Positions 18,640 to 27,472 of a stretch of 64,000 nt of DNA are shown one piece after another (positions within the stretch are counted from its first letter, which is position 1; each line of letters begins with the position of its first letter). The stretch spans positions 8,821-72,820 of the forward strand of contig CAZUXY010000018.1 of NCBI GenBank assembly GCA_964624235.1, given 5' to 3'. Source of the DNA: CAZUXY01 sp964624235. Its GTDB lineage: Bacteria; Spirochaetota; UBA4802; UBA5368. Position numbers and translations under genes: made by a program. The notes below the pieces were generated by a model. It did no database searches. It was given only the letters and a program-made list of their open reading frames with translations, and was not told the origin of the DNA.

Positions 18640-19641
18640 TTATTTTCTGCTCTTCTGGAACAGGACCGCCCCGATGATAATGAGCCCGGTAAGGATGAGG
18701 CGGCCCGCTTCGCCGATGGCGTTGATGCTGAGGATCTTTTCGAGATAACCGATGGTCGCCGTGCCGACGAAGGTGAGCCAGACGCCGCCCCTCCCGCCGT
18801 TCAGGCTGGTTCCCCCGATAACCACCATGGCGATGGCGGTGAGTTCATAACCGGCCCCCGCCTCGGGGTCGCCCTGCAGCTCCTGGGCGGCCTGGCAGAC
18901 GCCGGCTACGGCGCAGAAGAGCCCGCTGAGGGCATAGACAAAAACCTTGACGGCTCCCACGGGAACACCCGACAGGAGTGCCGCCGCCTCGTTCCCCCCG
19001 ACGGCGTAAATGTACCGGCCCCACCGCAGCTTCGAGAGGATGATCCAGGTGAAGACGAGGCAGACCAGGAAAACCACGGTGACGACGGCGACCGAATTAC
19101 CCAGGATCTTCGCGTTCAGTGTATTGAAGATGCCGGGTACATCCACGTAGGCATAGCTGCCGTCGGCACGCTGGAGGGCGGTGGAGATCTTTCGGCCCCC
19201 CGAGACGAATTTCGCCAGTCCCCGGGCGAAAACCATCATCGCCAGGGTCGCGATGAAAGGCTGGATGCCGAAGCGGGCGACGGCAATGCCCGAGGCGCCG
19301 CCGCAGAGGGCCCCGGTCGCCAGGCAGGCGGGAAGGGCGAGCCACGGGGAGATTCCACATTGAATGGTGAGAAGCGAAAAGAGCACCGCTGCGAGGGCCA
19401 GGATGCTTCCCACGGCCAGGTCGATGCCTCCCGAAACGATGACCATGGTCATGCCGCAGGAGAGAACGGCGAAAACCGACACCTGGCGGAACATGTCCCG
19501 GTGTGTCGACCACTTGAAAAAAGAGCTGTCGGCATTGAATACCATGCCCAGAATGATGACCGCCCCCAGGGCGACGAGGGCCCTGACGAGGGGACCCGCC
19601 CCCGGCGACAAAAGCGCGTTGAATGAAACTGTTTTTTTCAT
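18640..19641 (-). CDS. Ribose-type ABC transporter permease
   Basis: 333 residues with eight to ten membrane segments, of the BPD_transp_2 (RbsC/AraH) family. Diagnostic stretches are FAVLSCGMTMVIVSGGIDLAVGSILALAAVL, GIQPFIATLAMMVFARGL and AIAMVVIGGTSLNGGRGG. The domain forms a homodimeric channel fed by the lipoprotein and powered by the double ATPase. The start follows AAGGGGAAG, and the gene begins 12 bases after the ATPase stop, suggesting coupled translation. Confidence 0.9.
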   Translation of the reverse strand: MKKTVSFNALLSPGAGPLVRALVALGAVIILGMVFNADSSFFKWSTHRDMFRQVSVFAVLSCGMTMVIVSGGIDLAVGSILALAAVLFSLLTIQCGISPWLALPACLATGALCGGASGIAVARFGIQPFIATLAMMVFARGLAKFVSGGRKISTALQRADGSYAYVDVPGIFNTLNAKILGNSVAVVTVVFLVCLVFTWIILSKLRWGRYIYAVGGNEAAALLSGVPVGAVKVFVYALSGLFCAVAGVCQAAQELQGDPEAGAGYELTAIAMVVIGGTSLNGGRGGVWLTFVGTATIGYLEKILSINAIGEAGRLILTGLIIIGAVLFQKSRK

Positions 19642-19653
19642 GATCTTCCCCTT

Positions 19654-21189
19654 TCAGAACACTTCGCCCATGGCGGCCCGCAGTATTTTTTCCTGTGTCG
19701 CCTCATGGCGGGAGAACCCCGCCGTGACGGCGCCACGGTGCATGACGATGATCCGGTCGCAGAGACGAAGGAGTTCCTGCATTTCAGTGCTGATGAGGAG
19801 TATGGCTGTCCCTTCCTCTGTCAGCCGGCTGATCAGTTCGTAAATCTCGTGCTTGGCGCCGATATCAATCCCGCGGGTGGGATCATCCAGCATGAAAACA
19901 CCGGGTTGCAGCAGCAGCCATTTTCCCAGGATGGTCTTCTGGATGTTGCCGCCCGAAAGGAATCCCGTTTCCATGGAAAGCGCGGCCGCCCTGATGTTCA
20001 GACGGGCGGCCTGTTCGGCGGCGGCGCGGGTTTCCTCCCGGGGCCGCAGAAGGTGACCCGGGGAGTAGCGGGGGAGGGCCGCCAGGGTCATGTTCCCGAC
20101 GATGTTCATACCGGGAACATAGCCGTCCCGTGCACGGTCGTTCGTCAGCAGGGCGAGCCCCTTTTCGATCGCCTGCGGTATGGAAAAGCGGGGAAGGGGC
20201 ATACCGTCTACGAACACCTCTCCCCGGGCGGGTTCTCCGCAAGCGCCAAAAACCGCACTGAAAAGCTCGCTCGTACCCGAACCCTGAAGACCGGCGAAAC
20301 CCACCGTCTCGCCGCCCCGCACCGAGAACGAAACATCGTTTATAGGGGAATTCCCGGATCCCCGGGGACCGGGCAGGGTGAGATGCTTCACCTCGAGCCG
20401 CACTCTTCCGGGAGACGAGACACGCGGTGGGATCTGTTCGTCCAGTTCGCGTCCCACCATCTGTTTCACCAGTTCTCTTTTATCGATACGGTTCCGGGGA
20501 CTGGTGCCGATGCACACACCGTCTCGCAGGACGGTGATACGGTCGGCGACGGCGAAAATCTCCTCCATCTTATGGGTGATATAGATTATGCCGCAGTTCC
20601 GCTGCTTGAGCCCGGCGATGATGGCGAAAAGATTTTTCGCTTCGTCGTCGCTGAGGGCGCTGGTGGGCTCGTCCATTACGAGGACGCGGGCCTCCCGGGC
20701 GAGTGCCTTGGCGATCTCGACGGCCTGCCGTACCGGCACTGGAAATACATCAACGGGGAGGGACGGGTCGATATCCATCCCCATTCTTTCCAGCACCGCC
20801 CGCGCCTCCCGCATCTGGCGCCGGTGATCGAGGAAGAATCGTCGCCGCCGGAATTCGTTGCACAGGAACAGGTTATCGGCGACGCTCATGGAAGGCACGA
20901 GGGACAGCTCCTGGTGGATGACGGCGATGCCCCGCCGTGCGGCGTCCCGGGGAGAGCTTATTCTGACGTCGCGGCCGTCCAGGCGGATGGTCCCGCCGTG
21001 GTCCGGGTGGATGCCGGCCAGTATTTTTATCAGGGTGCTTTTCCCCGCGCCGTTTTCTCCCGCCAGCACGTGCACCTCTCCCGCCGCCAGGTCGAAATGC
21101 ACGCCGTCCAGCACCCGGTTGCCGGAGAAATCCTTGGTGATGCCGGTCATGGCGACCAGCGGCGGACGGTTTTCGGCTGCAGGGTTCAT
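19654..21189 (-). CDS. Ribose-type ABC transporter ATPase, two nucleotide-binding domains
   Basis: 511 residues, the usual length for RbsA/XylG-type duplicated ATPases. The first half has Walker A GENGAGKST, Walker B VLVMDEPTSAL and the signature region VPVRQAVEIAKAL in place of the commoner LSVGQQQMVEIAKAL. The second half has the usual degenerate Walker A (GLQGSGTSEL), the signature LSGGNIQKTILGKWL and VFMLDDPTRGID. ATG 21189 gives a normal N-terminus. A GTG at 21207 overlaps the isomerase stop (GTGA) in frame and is a credible alternative that would couple translation. It energises uptake of the operon's sugar. Confidence 0.9.
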   Translation of the reverse strand: MNPAAENRPPLVAMTGITKDFSGNRVLDGVHFDLAAGEVHVLAGENGAGKSTLIKILAGIHPDHGGTIRLDGRDVRISSPRDAARRGIAVIHQELSLVPSMSVADNLFLCNEFRRRRFFLDHRRQMREARAVLERMGMDIDPSLPVDVFPVPVRQAVEIAKALAREARVLVMDEPTSALSDDEAKNLFAIIAGLKQRNCGIIYITHKMEEIFAVADRITVLRDGVCIGTSPRNRIDKRELVKQMVGRELDEQIPPRVSSPGRVRLEVKHLTLPGPRGSGNSPINDVSFSVRGGETVGFAGLQGSGTSELFSAVFGACGEPARGEVFVDGMPLPRFSIPQAIEKGLALLTNDRARDGYVPGMNIVGNMTLAALPRYSPGHLLRPREETRAAAEQAARLNIRAAALSMETGFLSGGNIQKTILGKWLLLQPGVFMLDDPTRGIDIGAKHEIYELISRLTEEGTAILLISTEMQELLRLCDRIIVMHRGAVTAGFSRHEATQEKILRAAMGEVF

Positions 21190-21203
21190 GGGGCGCTCAC
21201 CGT

Positions 21204-22802
21204 TCACGAGGGCCTGTGGTATTCCCGTCCGCCCCGGTCCCACAGGGTGCAGCCGATGCTCAGCTGTTCGGTCAGCTCGGCCAGGGCCGCAAGATGGTTG
21301 CCGTAGACGAAGCCGAGGTGGTTCGAGGGCCAGCGTCTTCCCAGCACCCTGTCGGTGGCCGGGACCGTTCCCTCGATGATGGGCCACGCCGCATTGTACT
21401 CGGCGAATTTCGACCGGTCCACCGCGATAGTGTCCATGATCGTTCCCGTCAGGTGCAGTCGTCCGTTCTCCACGCCGAGGCGCGCCAGGGTGATCTCCTG
21501 CCCCCCGGCGGTGATCATGCGCACCGCCGAGCCCCCGGCGGCGTAAAAATGCTCCTGCCCGGGAAAATCGGTCGCCGCCAGCTTCGTTTTCCAGTCGTCG
21601 CTCTCCTTCCCCGCGTAGTACACCGGATGCTGGCCGCAGTTCACCACCGCCAGCACGGTCCGGTCGCCATCGGTCTTGACGTATCTGAAATCCCCGAACC
21701 CCGCCGGTTTCCCCGTCAGGCGCGTCAGGAACAGCTGCGACAGCAGGGTGGGAAGGTCGGTTTCGCATGAGGCGGGGATAATGCGTTTTTTCGTTCCGTC
21801 GGGACCGGTTTCGTTCCCGAGAAAGGATGTGGCGATGCAGCAGGTGGCGAACCTCGACGAGCACTCGTCCTGGCACTTGACCGTCACCGCGGTGGCGCCC
21901 TTCTCGTCGGCGATGTCATTTATTGCATAGAACATGGCGGTCTGCAGGGCGAACTTCTCCCGGGAGACCTTCCGTTCGGGAATAGCGCGGAACTTTTCCG
22001 GCGACGCGTCATAGACCTTCTCGAGGACCGCCGCGACGCGGCCGTCGAGGATTTTCCCGACCGGCGAGCGCCCCTTCTCACCTTCCCAGTCGAACATGGC
22101 GAAGGCGCGGTCCAGGAAAACCTGCTGGTCGAGGTTCTCCGACGAGACGCCCCACCGTGCCATGATCTCCTCGTGGTTGATGCGGGTCGTGGGCATCTGG
22201 AGCGAGAAGGAGCCGAATTCCAGGATATGTTCGCGGTGGAGTTCCCGCACGACTGATTTCACCTTCTCATGTGCAGCGGCCATGGCGCTGAAAAACCCGA
22301 GTTCATTCGAGAGGATTTCCATGAAGGCGGGCGAATCGAAATAACCGTAGACGTGGGCATAGTTGATACCCAGCTGGGCGAGGGCCCCTCCTGTGGCCAT
22401 GCCCGAGACCATGCCCGGCACCCGGGTGTCCTGGATGGAGGCGATGATGATGCGGGGCGTGAAAAAGGGATCATCGGCATTCATCCGCTGGATGAAACCG
22501 GTTATGACCTTCTGGCTCAGCTGGGGGAAGGTCCAGGTCTGGTGTACGTTGATGAGGACGTCGATCTTCTCCCCGGCGAAGCGGTTGGCGCAGGTTTCGG
22601 CCAGGGGCATGGTGAAGCAGAGCTTGTCGCGGCCCTTCATTTCGTCACCGGGAAAAACGACGGAAATGCCTTCGAGTTTTTTAACCCGGGCGACCAGTTC
22701 TTCCAGTACTTTGATGTCATCGTCAGCGCACTCGTCCATTACCCATGGGCGGGGATCATACCCGCTGAAGATACCGACTTTGAGCGGTTTGTCTTTGTTC
22801 AT
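21204..22802 (-). CDS. FucI-type sugar isomerase (L-fucose/D-arabinose isomerase family)
   Basis: 532 residues. The protein has the FucI three-domain plan: an N-terminal Rossmann-like part (KVGIFSGYDPRPW), a middle domain, and a C-terminal catalytic part. Candidate Mn ligands matching the family pattern are Glu313 (VKCQDECS), Asp349 (SCETDL) and the late His in PSNHLGFVYGN. The family converts L-fucose to L-fuculose and D-arabinose to D-ribulose. The ATG follows AAGGAGGA. Downstream translation overlaps the ATPase region. A ribulokinase upstream and the absence of a fuculose-phosphate aldolase favour D-arabinose as the natural substrate; this is inference. Length is a little below E. coli FucI. 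Confidence 0.8.
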   Translation of the reverse strand: MNKDKPLKVGIFSGYDPRPWVMDECADDDIKVLEELVARVKKLEGISVVFPGDEMKGRDKLCFTMPLAETCANRFAGEKIDVLINVHQTWTFPQLSQKVITGFIQRMNADDPFFTPRIIIASIQDTRVPGMVSGMATGGALAQLGINYAHVYGYFDSPAFMEILSNELGFFSAMAAAHEKVKSVVRELHREHILEFGSFSLQMPTTRINHEEIMARWGVSSENLDQQVFLDRAFAMFDWEGEKGRSPVGKILDGRVAAVLEKVYDASPEKFRAIPERKVSREKFALQTAMFYAINDIADEKGATAVTVKCQDECSSRFATCCIATSFLGNETGPDGTKKRIIPASCETDLPTLLSQLFLTRLTGKPAGFGDFRYVKTDGDRTVLAVVNCGQHPVYYAGKESDDWKTKLAATDFPGQEHFYAAGGSAVRMITAGGQEITLARLGVENGRLHLTGTIMDTIAVDRSKFAEYNAAWPIIEGTVPATDRVLGRRWPSNHLGFVYGNHLAALAELTEQLSIGCTLWDRGGREYHRPS

Positions 22803-22969
22803 GAAAGTTCCTCCTTGAGGTGAAGGTGTCCCAGAAGTGGTCGTTGAGTGAATTCCGCGATCAATTCATCGGTGATTTCGCCTGTTTCTATACAATTTTG
22901 CTGTGGAAGCATCAAAACCACTCAATAAGCGCAGCGGAATTTGCATCGAAACGACTTTTGAGACATCCC
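22803..22969 (-). other. Gap inside the sugar operon, 167 bases
   Basis: The only sizeable gap in the operon. It is AT-richer than its flanks, holds 7-base arms TTGAGTG (22843-22849) and CACTCAA (22919-22925) that could pair, and has no T-run. It may contain a processing site or internal promoter for the isomerase and transporter genes. No gene is seen. Confidence 0.3.
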
Positions 22970-24673
22970 CTATCTTTTACGGGAAAGGACCTCTTCCTTT
23001 ATCCGTATGAGTTTTTTCATGACCGGGTGCAGGTTTTCGTGATACAATACCGTCCCGAACGCATCGTGAAGCATCCGGTACAGGCCGTACAGCTCGCGAT
23101 AGACGTCCCGGTTGTTCCGGTCGGGAATATACACCTGATACTTAACGCCGGTCATGGCGGCGACGGCGTCGGCGAATCCGTCATAACCCCCCGCTTTCGC
23201 ACCGGCGGCCACGGCGGCACAGACGGCGGCGCCCAGGGCGGGAGCCTGGGACGAGCGGGCCGTTTTTATGGGCATGTCGAGGATGTCGGCGTAGATCTGC
23301 ATGAAGAGCCCGTTTTTCTCGGCGATCCCGCCGCCGCAGATAATCTCGCTGACGGGGACGCCGTACTCGGCCAGCCGGTCGTTGATCATACGGGCGCCGA
23401 AACCGGTGGCCTCGATCAGGGCGCGGTAGATTTCTTCCGGTTTCGTGTGAAGGGTCATGCCCAGGAGGAGGCCGCCAAGCTGCGGGTCCATGAGGATGTT
23501 CCGGTTGCCGTTGAGCCAGTCCAGGGCCAGAAGGCCGCCGGCACCGGCCGGGGCGTCTTCCGCCCGGGAACTGAGCAGGTCATGCAGTTCGTTCCCGCCC
23601 GCGGAGTGAACGAAACCCGACAGCAGGGCGACCACCCAGTTCATGGCGTCGCCCACTGCCGCCTGCCCCGCTTCGATGCCCATGTATCCCGGGATGATGC
23701 CGTCTCTGACGACGCCGCTGATACCCGGGATGGCGCTGATACCTGTCCCGGTGTCCAGCAGGGCCATGTCGCAGGTGGACGTGCCGATGATCTTCACCAG
23801 CGATCCGGGGCGTATGCCCGAACCGATGGCGCCGGCATGGGCGTCGATAATGCCCGCGCTGACGGCGATACCTGCCGGAAGTCCCCACTGTTTCTGAAAA
23901 GTGGGCGCGAGGGTGCCGACGGCTTCTCCGGGCGCATAGATCCGGTCGGGCAGGGTCTTGCGCACCGCGCCGAGGTGCGGGGTAAGGGTCTCGAGAAAGG
24001 CGGAGGGAGGATAACCGCCGTGGCCGGGACTGAACATTCCCTTATACCCGGCGGCGCAGGAGTTCCTTTTCAGAGACATGATATCGTTCACACCGGTGAG
24101 GAGCGCGGGGATATAATCCGATTGTTCCACCCAGCTTGCGGCCGCGGCGGCGGTTTCAGTGTCGACCGCGGCGCAGCGCCATATCTTCGACCAGAACCAT
24201 TCTGACGAATAGATTCCGCCGTAGGAATCAAGGTATGGAAGTTGTTCCCCGGCGATGCGTGACGCCAGTTCGTCCGCCTCGCGATGAGCGCTGTGGTCCT
24301 TCCAGAGCCAGGCCATGGCGGCAGGCCTGTCACGAAAATTCCTGTCGAATGCCAGGGGGATCCCCCTTTTGTCGACGGGGAGGGGAGTGCTGGCGGTGGT
24401 GTCGACCCCGATACCGATTATTTTTTCCGGTGAGAACCCGGGAATTTCCCGCGCCTTCTCCAGAAGCTCCTTCATGACCCGGTCGAGTCCGTTGACGTAG
24501 TCCTCAGGGTGCTGGCGCGCACAGAAGGGGTCGTCGGGATCGGTGAGCACGCCCTGGACGCCGTGCCGGTATCCTTCGACCGCCACGGCCCGCTCCTCCC
24601 CGTTTGCGGTGTCAACCAGGAGCGCCCGCACCGAGTTGGTGCCGTAGTCCAGTCCGATGGTGCAGCGGTCCAT
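22970..24673 (-). CDS. FGGY-family ribulokinase-type carbohydrate kinase
   Basis: 567 residues, the size of AraB-type ribulokinases. It begins IGLDYGTNSVRALLVD, the ATPase phosphate-1 loop of the FGGY fold. GVDTTASTPLPVD and IIDAHAGAIGSG supply the catalytic-Asp region, and IICGGGIAEKNGLFMQIYADIL is the adenosine motif. Enzymes of this group phosphorylate ribuloses on O5 with ATP in the cytoplasm. The ATG follows GGGAGGTG and starts four bases after the LacI-type regulator gene. With the isomerase it would yield D-ribulose 5-phosphate, which enters the pentose phosphate pathway directly. L-ribulose remains a possible alternative substrate. Confidence 0.85.
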   Translation of the reverse strand: MDRCTIGLDYGTNSVRALLVDTANGEERAVAVEGYRHGVQGVLTDPDDPFCARQHPEDYVNGLDRVMKELLEKAREIPGFSPEKIIGIGVDTTASTPLPVDKRGIPLAFDRNFRDRPAAMAWLWKDHSAHREADELASRIAGEQLPYLDSYGGIYSSEWFWSKIWRCAAVDTETAAAAASWVEQSDYIPALLTGVNDIMSLKRNSCAAGYKGMFSPGHGGYPPSAFLETLTPHLGAVRKTLPDRIYAPGEAVGTLAPTFQKQWGLPAGIAVSAGIIDAHAGAIGSGIRPGSLVKIIGTSTCDMALLDTGTGISAIPGISGVVRDGIIPGYMGIEAGQAAVGDAMNWVVALLSGFVHSAGGNELHDLLSSRAEDAPAGAGGLLALDWLNGNRNILMDPQLGGLLLGMTLHTKPEEIYRALIEATGFGARMINDRLAEYGVPVSEIICGGGIAEKNGLFMQIYADILDMPIKTARSSQAPALGAAVCAAVAAGAKAGGYDGFADAVAAMTGVKYQVYIPDRNNRDVYRELYGLYRMLHDAFGTVLYHENLHPVMKKLIRIKEEVLSRKR

Positions 24674-24677
24674 GGGT

Positions 24678-25712
24678 TCACCTCCCTGCCGGAACAGTCG
24701 ACGCCCGCACGACGAGACGGCAGGCGATCGTGACCTGGGGTTTTGTTATCCGTTCGTTGCGTATGATTTTCATAAGCATGTTCACGGCGGTATCGGCGAT
24801 TTTCTCCTTGGGTTGCGCGACCGTGGTAAGGGGGACTTTAAAAAAGTCCGAGTAGCGGTCATTGGAATAACCCGCCACCATGATGTCGCCGGGCACCCGC
24901 AGGGACCGTTCCTCCAGGGCCTTCATCGCGCCCAGGGCCACCGTGTCGTTGACGCCGATGACGGCATCGGCCGCTGTTCCCGTCCTGTTTTCGAGAAGAT
25001 TCTTCACCGCGCGGTACCCGTCTTCCATGAAATAGCCGCTCTCCACGATCAGACTTTCATCGAAGGGGATGCCCGCCGTTTCGAGGGCACGGGTATATCC
25101 TTCGATGCGTTCGCTGCTGACGCTGGTGTCGCGGTTTCCCGCGATAAAAATGATGCGGCGCGCCCCCTGTCCGATAATATGGGTGGTCAACTCACAGGAG
25201 CCGCGCACGTCGTCGGTGGTCACCGAAAAAAAGTCCCGGCCGGGGAAGCGGCGGTCCAGCAGGACAAGGGGGATCTTGTATTTCCGGAGACGGGTGAGAT
25301 AGTCCAGGTTTTCTTTCCCCATGGCCGGCGAGATGATGATACCGCTCACCCGCCGGGAAAGCAGCATCTCGATGGAATGCTTCTCGGACCGGGGGTTCTC
25401 GTAGGAATGGGCGAGGACGATGTCGTAGCCCACCCGGTCGAGCTTCCTGCTGAGGTGGTAGCAGATTTCGTTGAAATAGGACTGCATGATATCGGGAACA
25501 ACGAACCCGATGACGCGGCTGTCGCCCTGCACCAGGTTTTTCGCCAGGTAATTGGGGCGGTAATGAAGCTCCTCGGCGGTCATGAGAATGAGCTCGCGTG
25601 TCTTTCCGCTTATGGGTATCCCCTGGGAGTCTTTCCCGTTGAGCACCCGTGACACCGTCGCCACGCTTTTGTTGACCTTCCGGGCGATGTCCTCGATGGT
25701 GGTGTAGGGCAT
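24678..25712 (-). CDS. LacI-family transcriptional regulator
   Basis: 344 residues. The N-terminal helix-turn-helix TIEDIARKVNKSVATVSRVLNG is followed by the hinge helix segment YRPNYLAKNLVQGDS and a periplasmic-binding-protein-like sensor domain (VIGFVVPDIMQSYFNEI, VSGIIISPAM, DAVIGVNDTVALGAMKAL, PLTTVAQPKEKI). Members bind palindromic operators and release them when a sugar binds. It is the first gene of the operon and lies just downstream of a perfect palindrome at 25729-25742, so it probably represses its own operon and responds to the imported pentose or a derivative. Confidence 0.9.
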   Translation of the reverse strand: MPYTTIEDIARKVNKSVATVSRVLNGKDSQGIPISGKTRELILMTAEELHYRPNYLAKNLVQGDSRVIGFVVPDIMQSYFNEICYHLSRKLDRVGYDIVLAHSYENPRSEKHSIEMLLSRRVSGIIISPAMGKENLDYLTRLRKYKIPLVLLDRRFPGRDFFSVTTDDVRGSCELTTHIIGQGARRIIFIAGNRDTSVSSERIEGYTRALETAGIPFDESLIVESGYFMEDGYRAVKNLLENRTGTAADAVIGVNDTVALGAMKALEERSLRVPGDIMVAGYSNDRYSDFFKVPLTTVAQPKEKIADTAVNMLMKIIRNERITKPQVTIACRLVVRASTVPAGR

Positions 25713-25728
25713 ATTGTAAACCTTATAT

Positions 25729-25742
25729 GTTAAACGTTTAAC
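25729..25742. promoter_or_regulatory. LacI-type operator palindrome
   Basis: GTTAAACGTTTAAC is a perfect 14-bp palindrome with the central CG typical of LacI-family sites. It lies 17 bases upstream of the regulator's ATG. On the minus strand TTGACG (25761-25756) lies a short distance further upstream and may be part of the promoter the repressor blocks. Confidence 0.7.
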
Positions 25743-25794
25743 TAAAGATATAAAACGTCAAGCTTTTTTTTAAAAATGTACAACGAGAGCCTGT

Positions 25795-27171
25795 TCAGTC
25801 CTTGAATTTCGCCGTGATCTGCTGCAGGGTGTTTTTCGCGTCGCCGAAAACCATCCAGGTGTTGGGCTTGAAGAACAGGGGATTGTCGACCCCGGCGAAG
25901 CCTGCGGCCATTGAGCGCTTGAGCACGTATACCGTACGGGCACGGTCCACCTCGATGACGGGCATACCGTAGATGGGGCTGCCGGGCTCCTCCTTTGCGG
26001 CGGGATTGACCACATCGTTGGCACCGATGACCAGCACCGCGTCCACCGTGTCCATGACGGGGTTCACGTCGTCCATCTCGGCGAGCTGATCGTAGGGGAC
26101 GTTCGCCTCGGCCAGGAGCACGTTCATATGGCCCGGCATACGTCCCGCCACGGGGTGGATGGCGTAGCGCACCTCGGTGCCGTTGGCCTCCAGCGTTTCA
26201 CCCAGTTCCCGTGCGGCGTGCTGGGCCCGGGCAAGGGCCATGCCGTAACCCGGCACGATGAGCACCGACCGGGCCGCTTCCAGGACGAAGTATGTGTCTT
26301 CGGGTGTCGCCGTTTTCGCCTCTCCCGCGAATTTCACGCCAGGTGCGGGGACCTTTGACCCGAAGCCGCCGAAGAGCACGTTCGCGAGCGAACGGTTCAT
26401 GGCGCGGCACATGACGCGGGTGAGTATAATGCCGCTGGCCCCCACCAGCGCTCCCGAAACGATGAGTACATTGTTGCCGATCACGAATCCGGCGGCGCAC
26501 GCGGCCAGACCCGAATAGCTGTTAAGGAGGGAAATGACCACCGGCATGTCGGCACCTCCGATGGGGATGACCGAAGATATTCCCAGGAGCAGGGCCGCCG
26601 ATACCCCCGCCAGGAAGAGGTAATAGGCGGAACCTGGATCAATCGCGTATAATGCGCCCAGCGTCAGGACCGCCGCCGCCAGCAGTACATTGACCGCCTT
26701 CTGTCCCCTGAAAAGCACGGGCCTTCCGGGCAGTATTCCGGCGAGTTTCCCCCATGCCACCATGCTGCCGGTGAAAGTCACACCGCCGATCAATACCGTC
26801 AGATACACCGTGACGGCGGTGTAGAGGGAAGTGTCGGGATTTCGCTCGTATACTTCCCAGCCCACCAGCAGGCTCGCCAGTCCGCCGAAGCCGTTGAAAA
26901 GGGCCACCATCTCGGGCATGGCGGTCATGGCCGTCAGCCGCGCGGCCAGTGCGCCGATAGTCGATCCGATGACCAGACCCAACGCGATCCAGCGGTAGTC
27001 TATCACCTGGCGGTCAAAAAGCGTCACCACGACGGCCAGCAGCATGCCGGATGCCGAAACCAGGTTGCCCCGGGGGGCCGTTTCCGGCGAAGAGAGCATT
27101 TTTATCCCCGCGATAAACAGTATCGAGGCGATGATGTACGCCATGTTGACCGTCAGTTCACTGTACATCAT
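25795..27171 (-). CDS. pntB: NAD(P) transhydrogenase beta subunit
   Basis: 458 residues. The N-terminal half carries the membrane segments of domain II (AYIIASILFIAGIKMLSS, VALFNGFGGLASLLVGWEV), and the C-terminal half is the NADP(H)-binding domain III with VPGYGMALARAQHAARELG, HPVAGRMPGHMNVLLAEANVPYD and VIGANDVVNPAA. With the alpha subunits it couples hydride transfer between NADH and NADP+ to proton movement across the cytoplasmic membrane. The start (ATG 27171, or the adjacent ATG) overlaps the end of pntAB, so the three genes are translationally coupled. Length matches E. coli PntB. Confidence 0.95.
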   Translation of the reverse strand: MMYSELTVNMAYIIASILFIAGIKMLSSPETAPRGNLVSASGMLLAVVVTLFDRQVIDYRWIALGLVIGSTIGALAARLTAMTAMPEMVALFNGFGGLASLLVGWEVYERNPDTSLYTAVTVYLTVLIGGVTFTGSMVAWGKLAGILPGRPVLFRGQKAVNVLLAAAVLTLGALYAIDPGSAYYLFLAGVSAALLLGISSVIPIGGADMPVVISLLNSYSGLAACAAGFVIGNNVLIVSGALVGASGIILTRVMCRAMNRSLANVLFGGFGSKVPAPGVKFAGEAKTATPEDTYFVLEAARSVLIVPGYGMALARAQHAARELGETLEANGTEVRYAIHPVAGRMPGHMNVLLAEANVPYDQLAEMDDVNPVMDTVDAVLVIGANDVVNPAAKEEPGSPIYGMPVIEVDRARTVYVLKRSMAAGFAGVDNPLFFKPNTWMVFGDAKNTLQQITAKFKD

Positions 27172-27472
27172 CTTTTTCCCGCGGGTCCTTTTTTTTGAAC
27201 AGGGAAAGCATACGCTGGGTGACGAGATAACCCCCCACCACGTTTATCGCGGCAAGGGCAACGGCCGAGGTGCCCAGTACAATGGAAAGGGTGCTGCCTT
27301 CGGCGGACCCGGCCGCGATCAGGGCGCCCACCAGGGTGATTCCGGATATGGCGTTGGAGCCTGACATGAGGGGCGTATGGAGCATGGAGGGTACCCTGGA
27401 TATCAGTTCGAAACCCAGAAATACGGCGAGTATGAGTATGAACCCCAGAAAGATACCGGTCTGTATATCCAT
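27158..27472 (-). CDS. pntAB: NAD(P) transhydrogenase alpha subunit, membrane part
   Basis: 104 residues with about three hydrophobic helices (FLGFILILAVFLGFELISRVP, LVGALIAAG, AALAAINVVGGYLVTQRML). TPLMSGSNAISGITLVGAL is the conserved stretch of the membrane portion of the alpha subunit. In E. coli this is fused to the soluble part; here it is separate, as in many other bacteria. The ATG at 27472 overlaps the pntAA stop by one base (TGATG). Confidence 0.95.
   Translation of the reverse strand: MDIQTGIFLGFILILAVFLGFELISRVPSMLHTPLMSGSNAISGITLVGALIAAGSAEGSTLSIVLGTSAVALAAINVVGGYLVTQRMLSLFKKKDPREKDDVQ

Noticed and set aside
19705..21306. Long plus-strand open frame opposite the ABC ATPase gene
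   Set aside because: The minus strand has Walker and signature motifs; this frame has none and shows the composition of a codon-position shadow.
22820..24205. Plus-strand open frame of 461 codons opposite the kinase gene
   Set aside because: No recognisable domain, no fit with the operon, and the kinase on the other strand is certain.
25743..25794. T-rich stretch between the LacI gene and pntB as a terminator
   Set aside because: The run of T has no hairpin before it on either strand.
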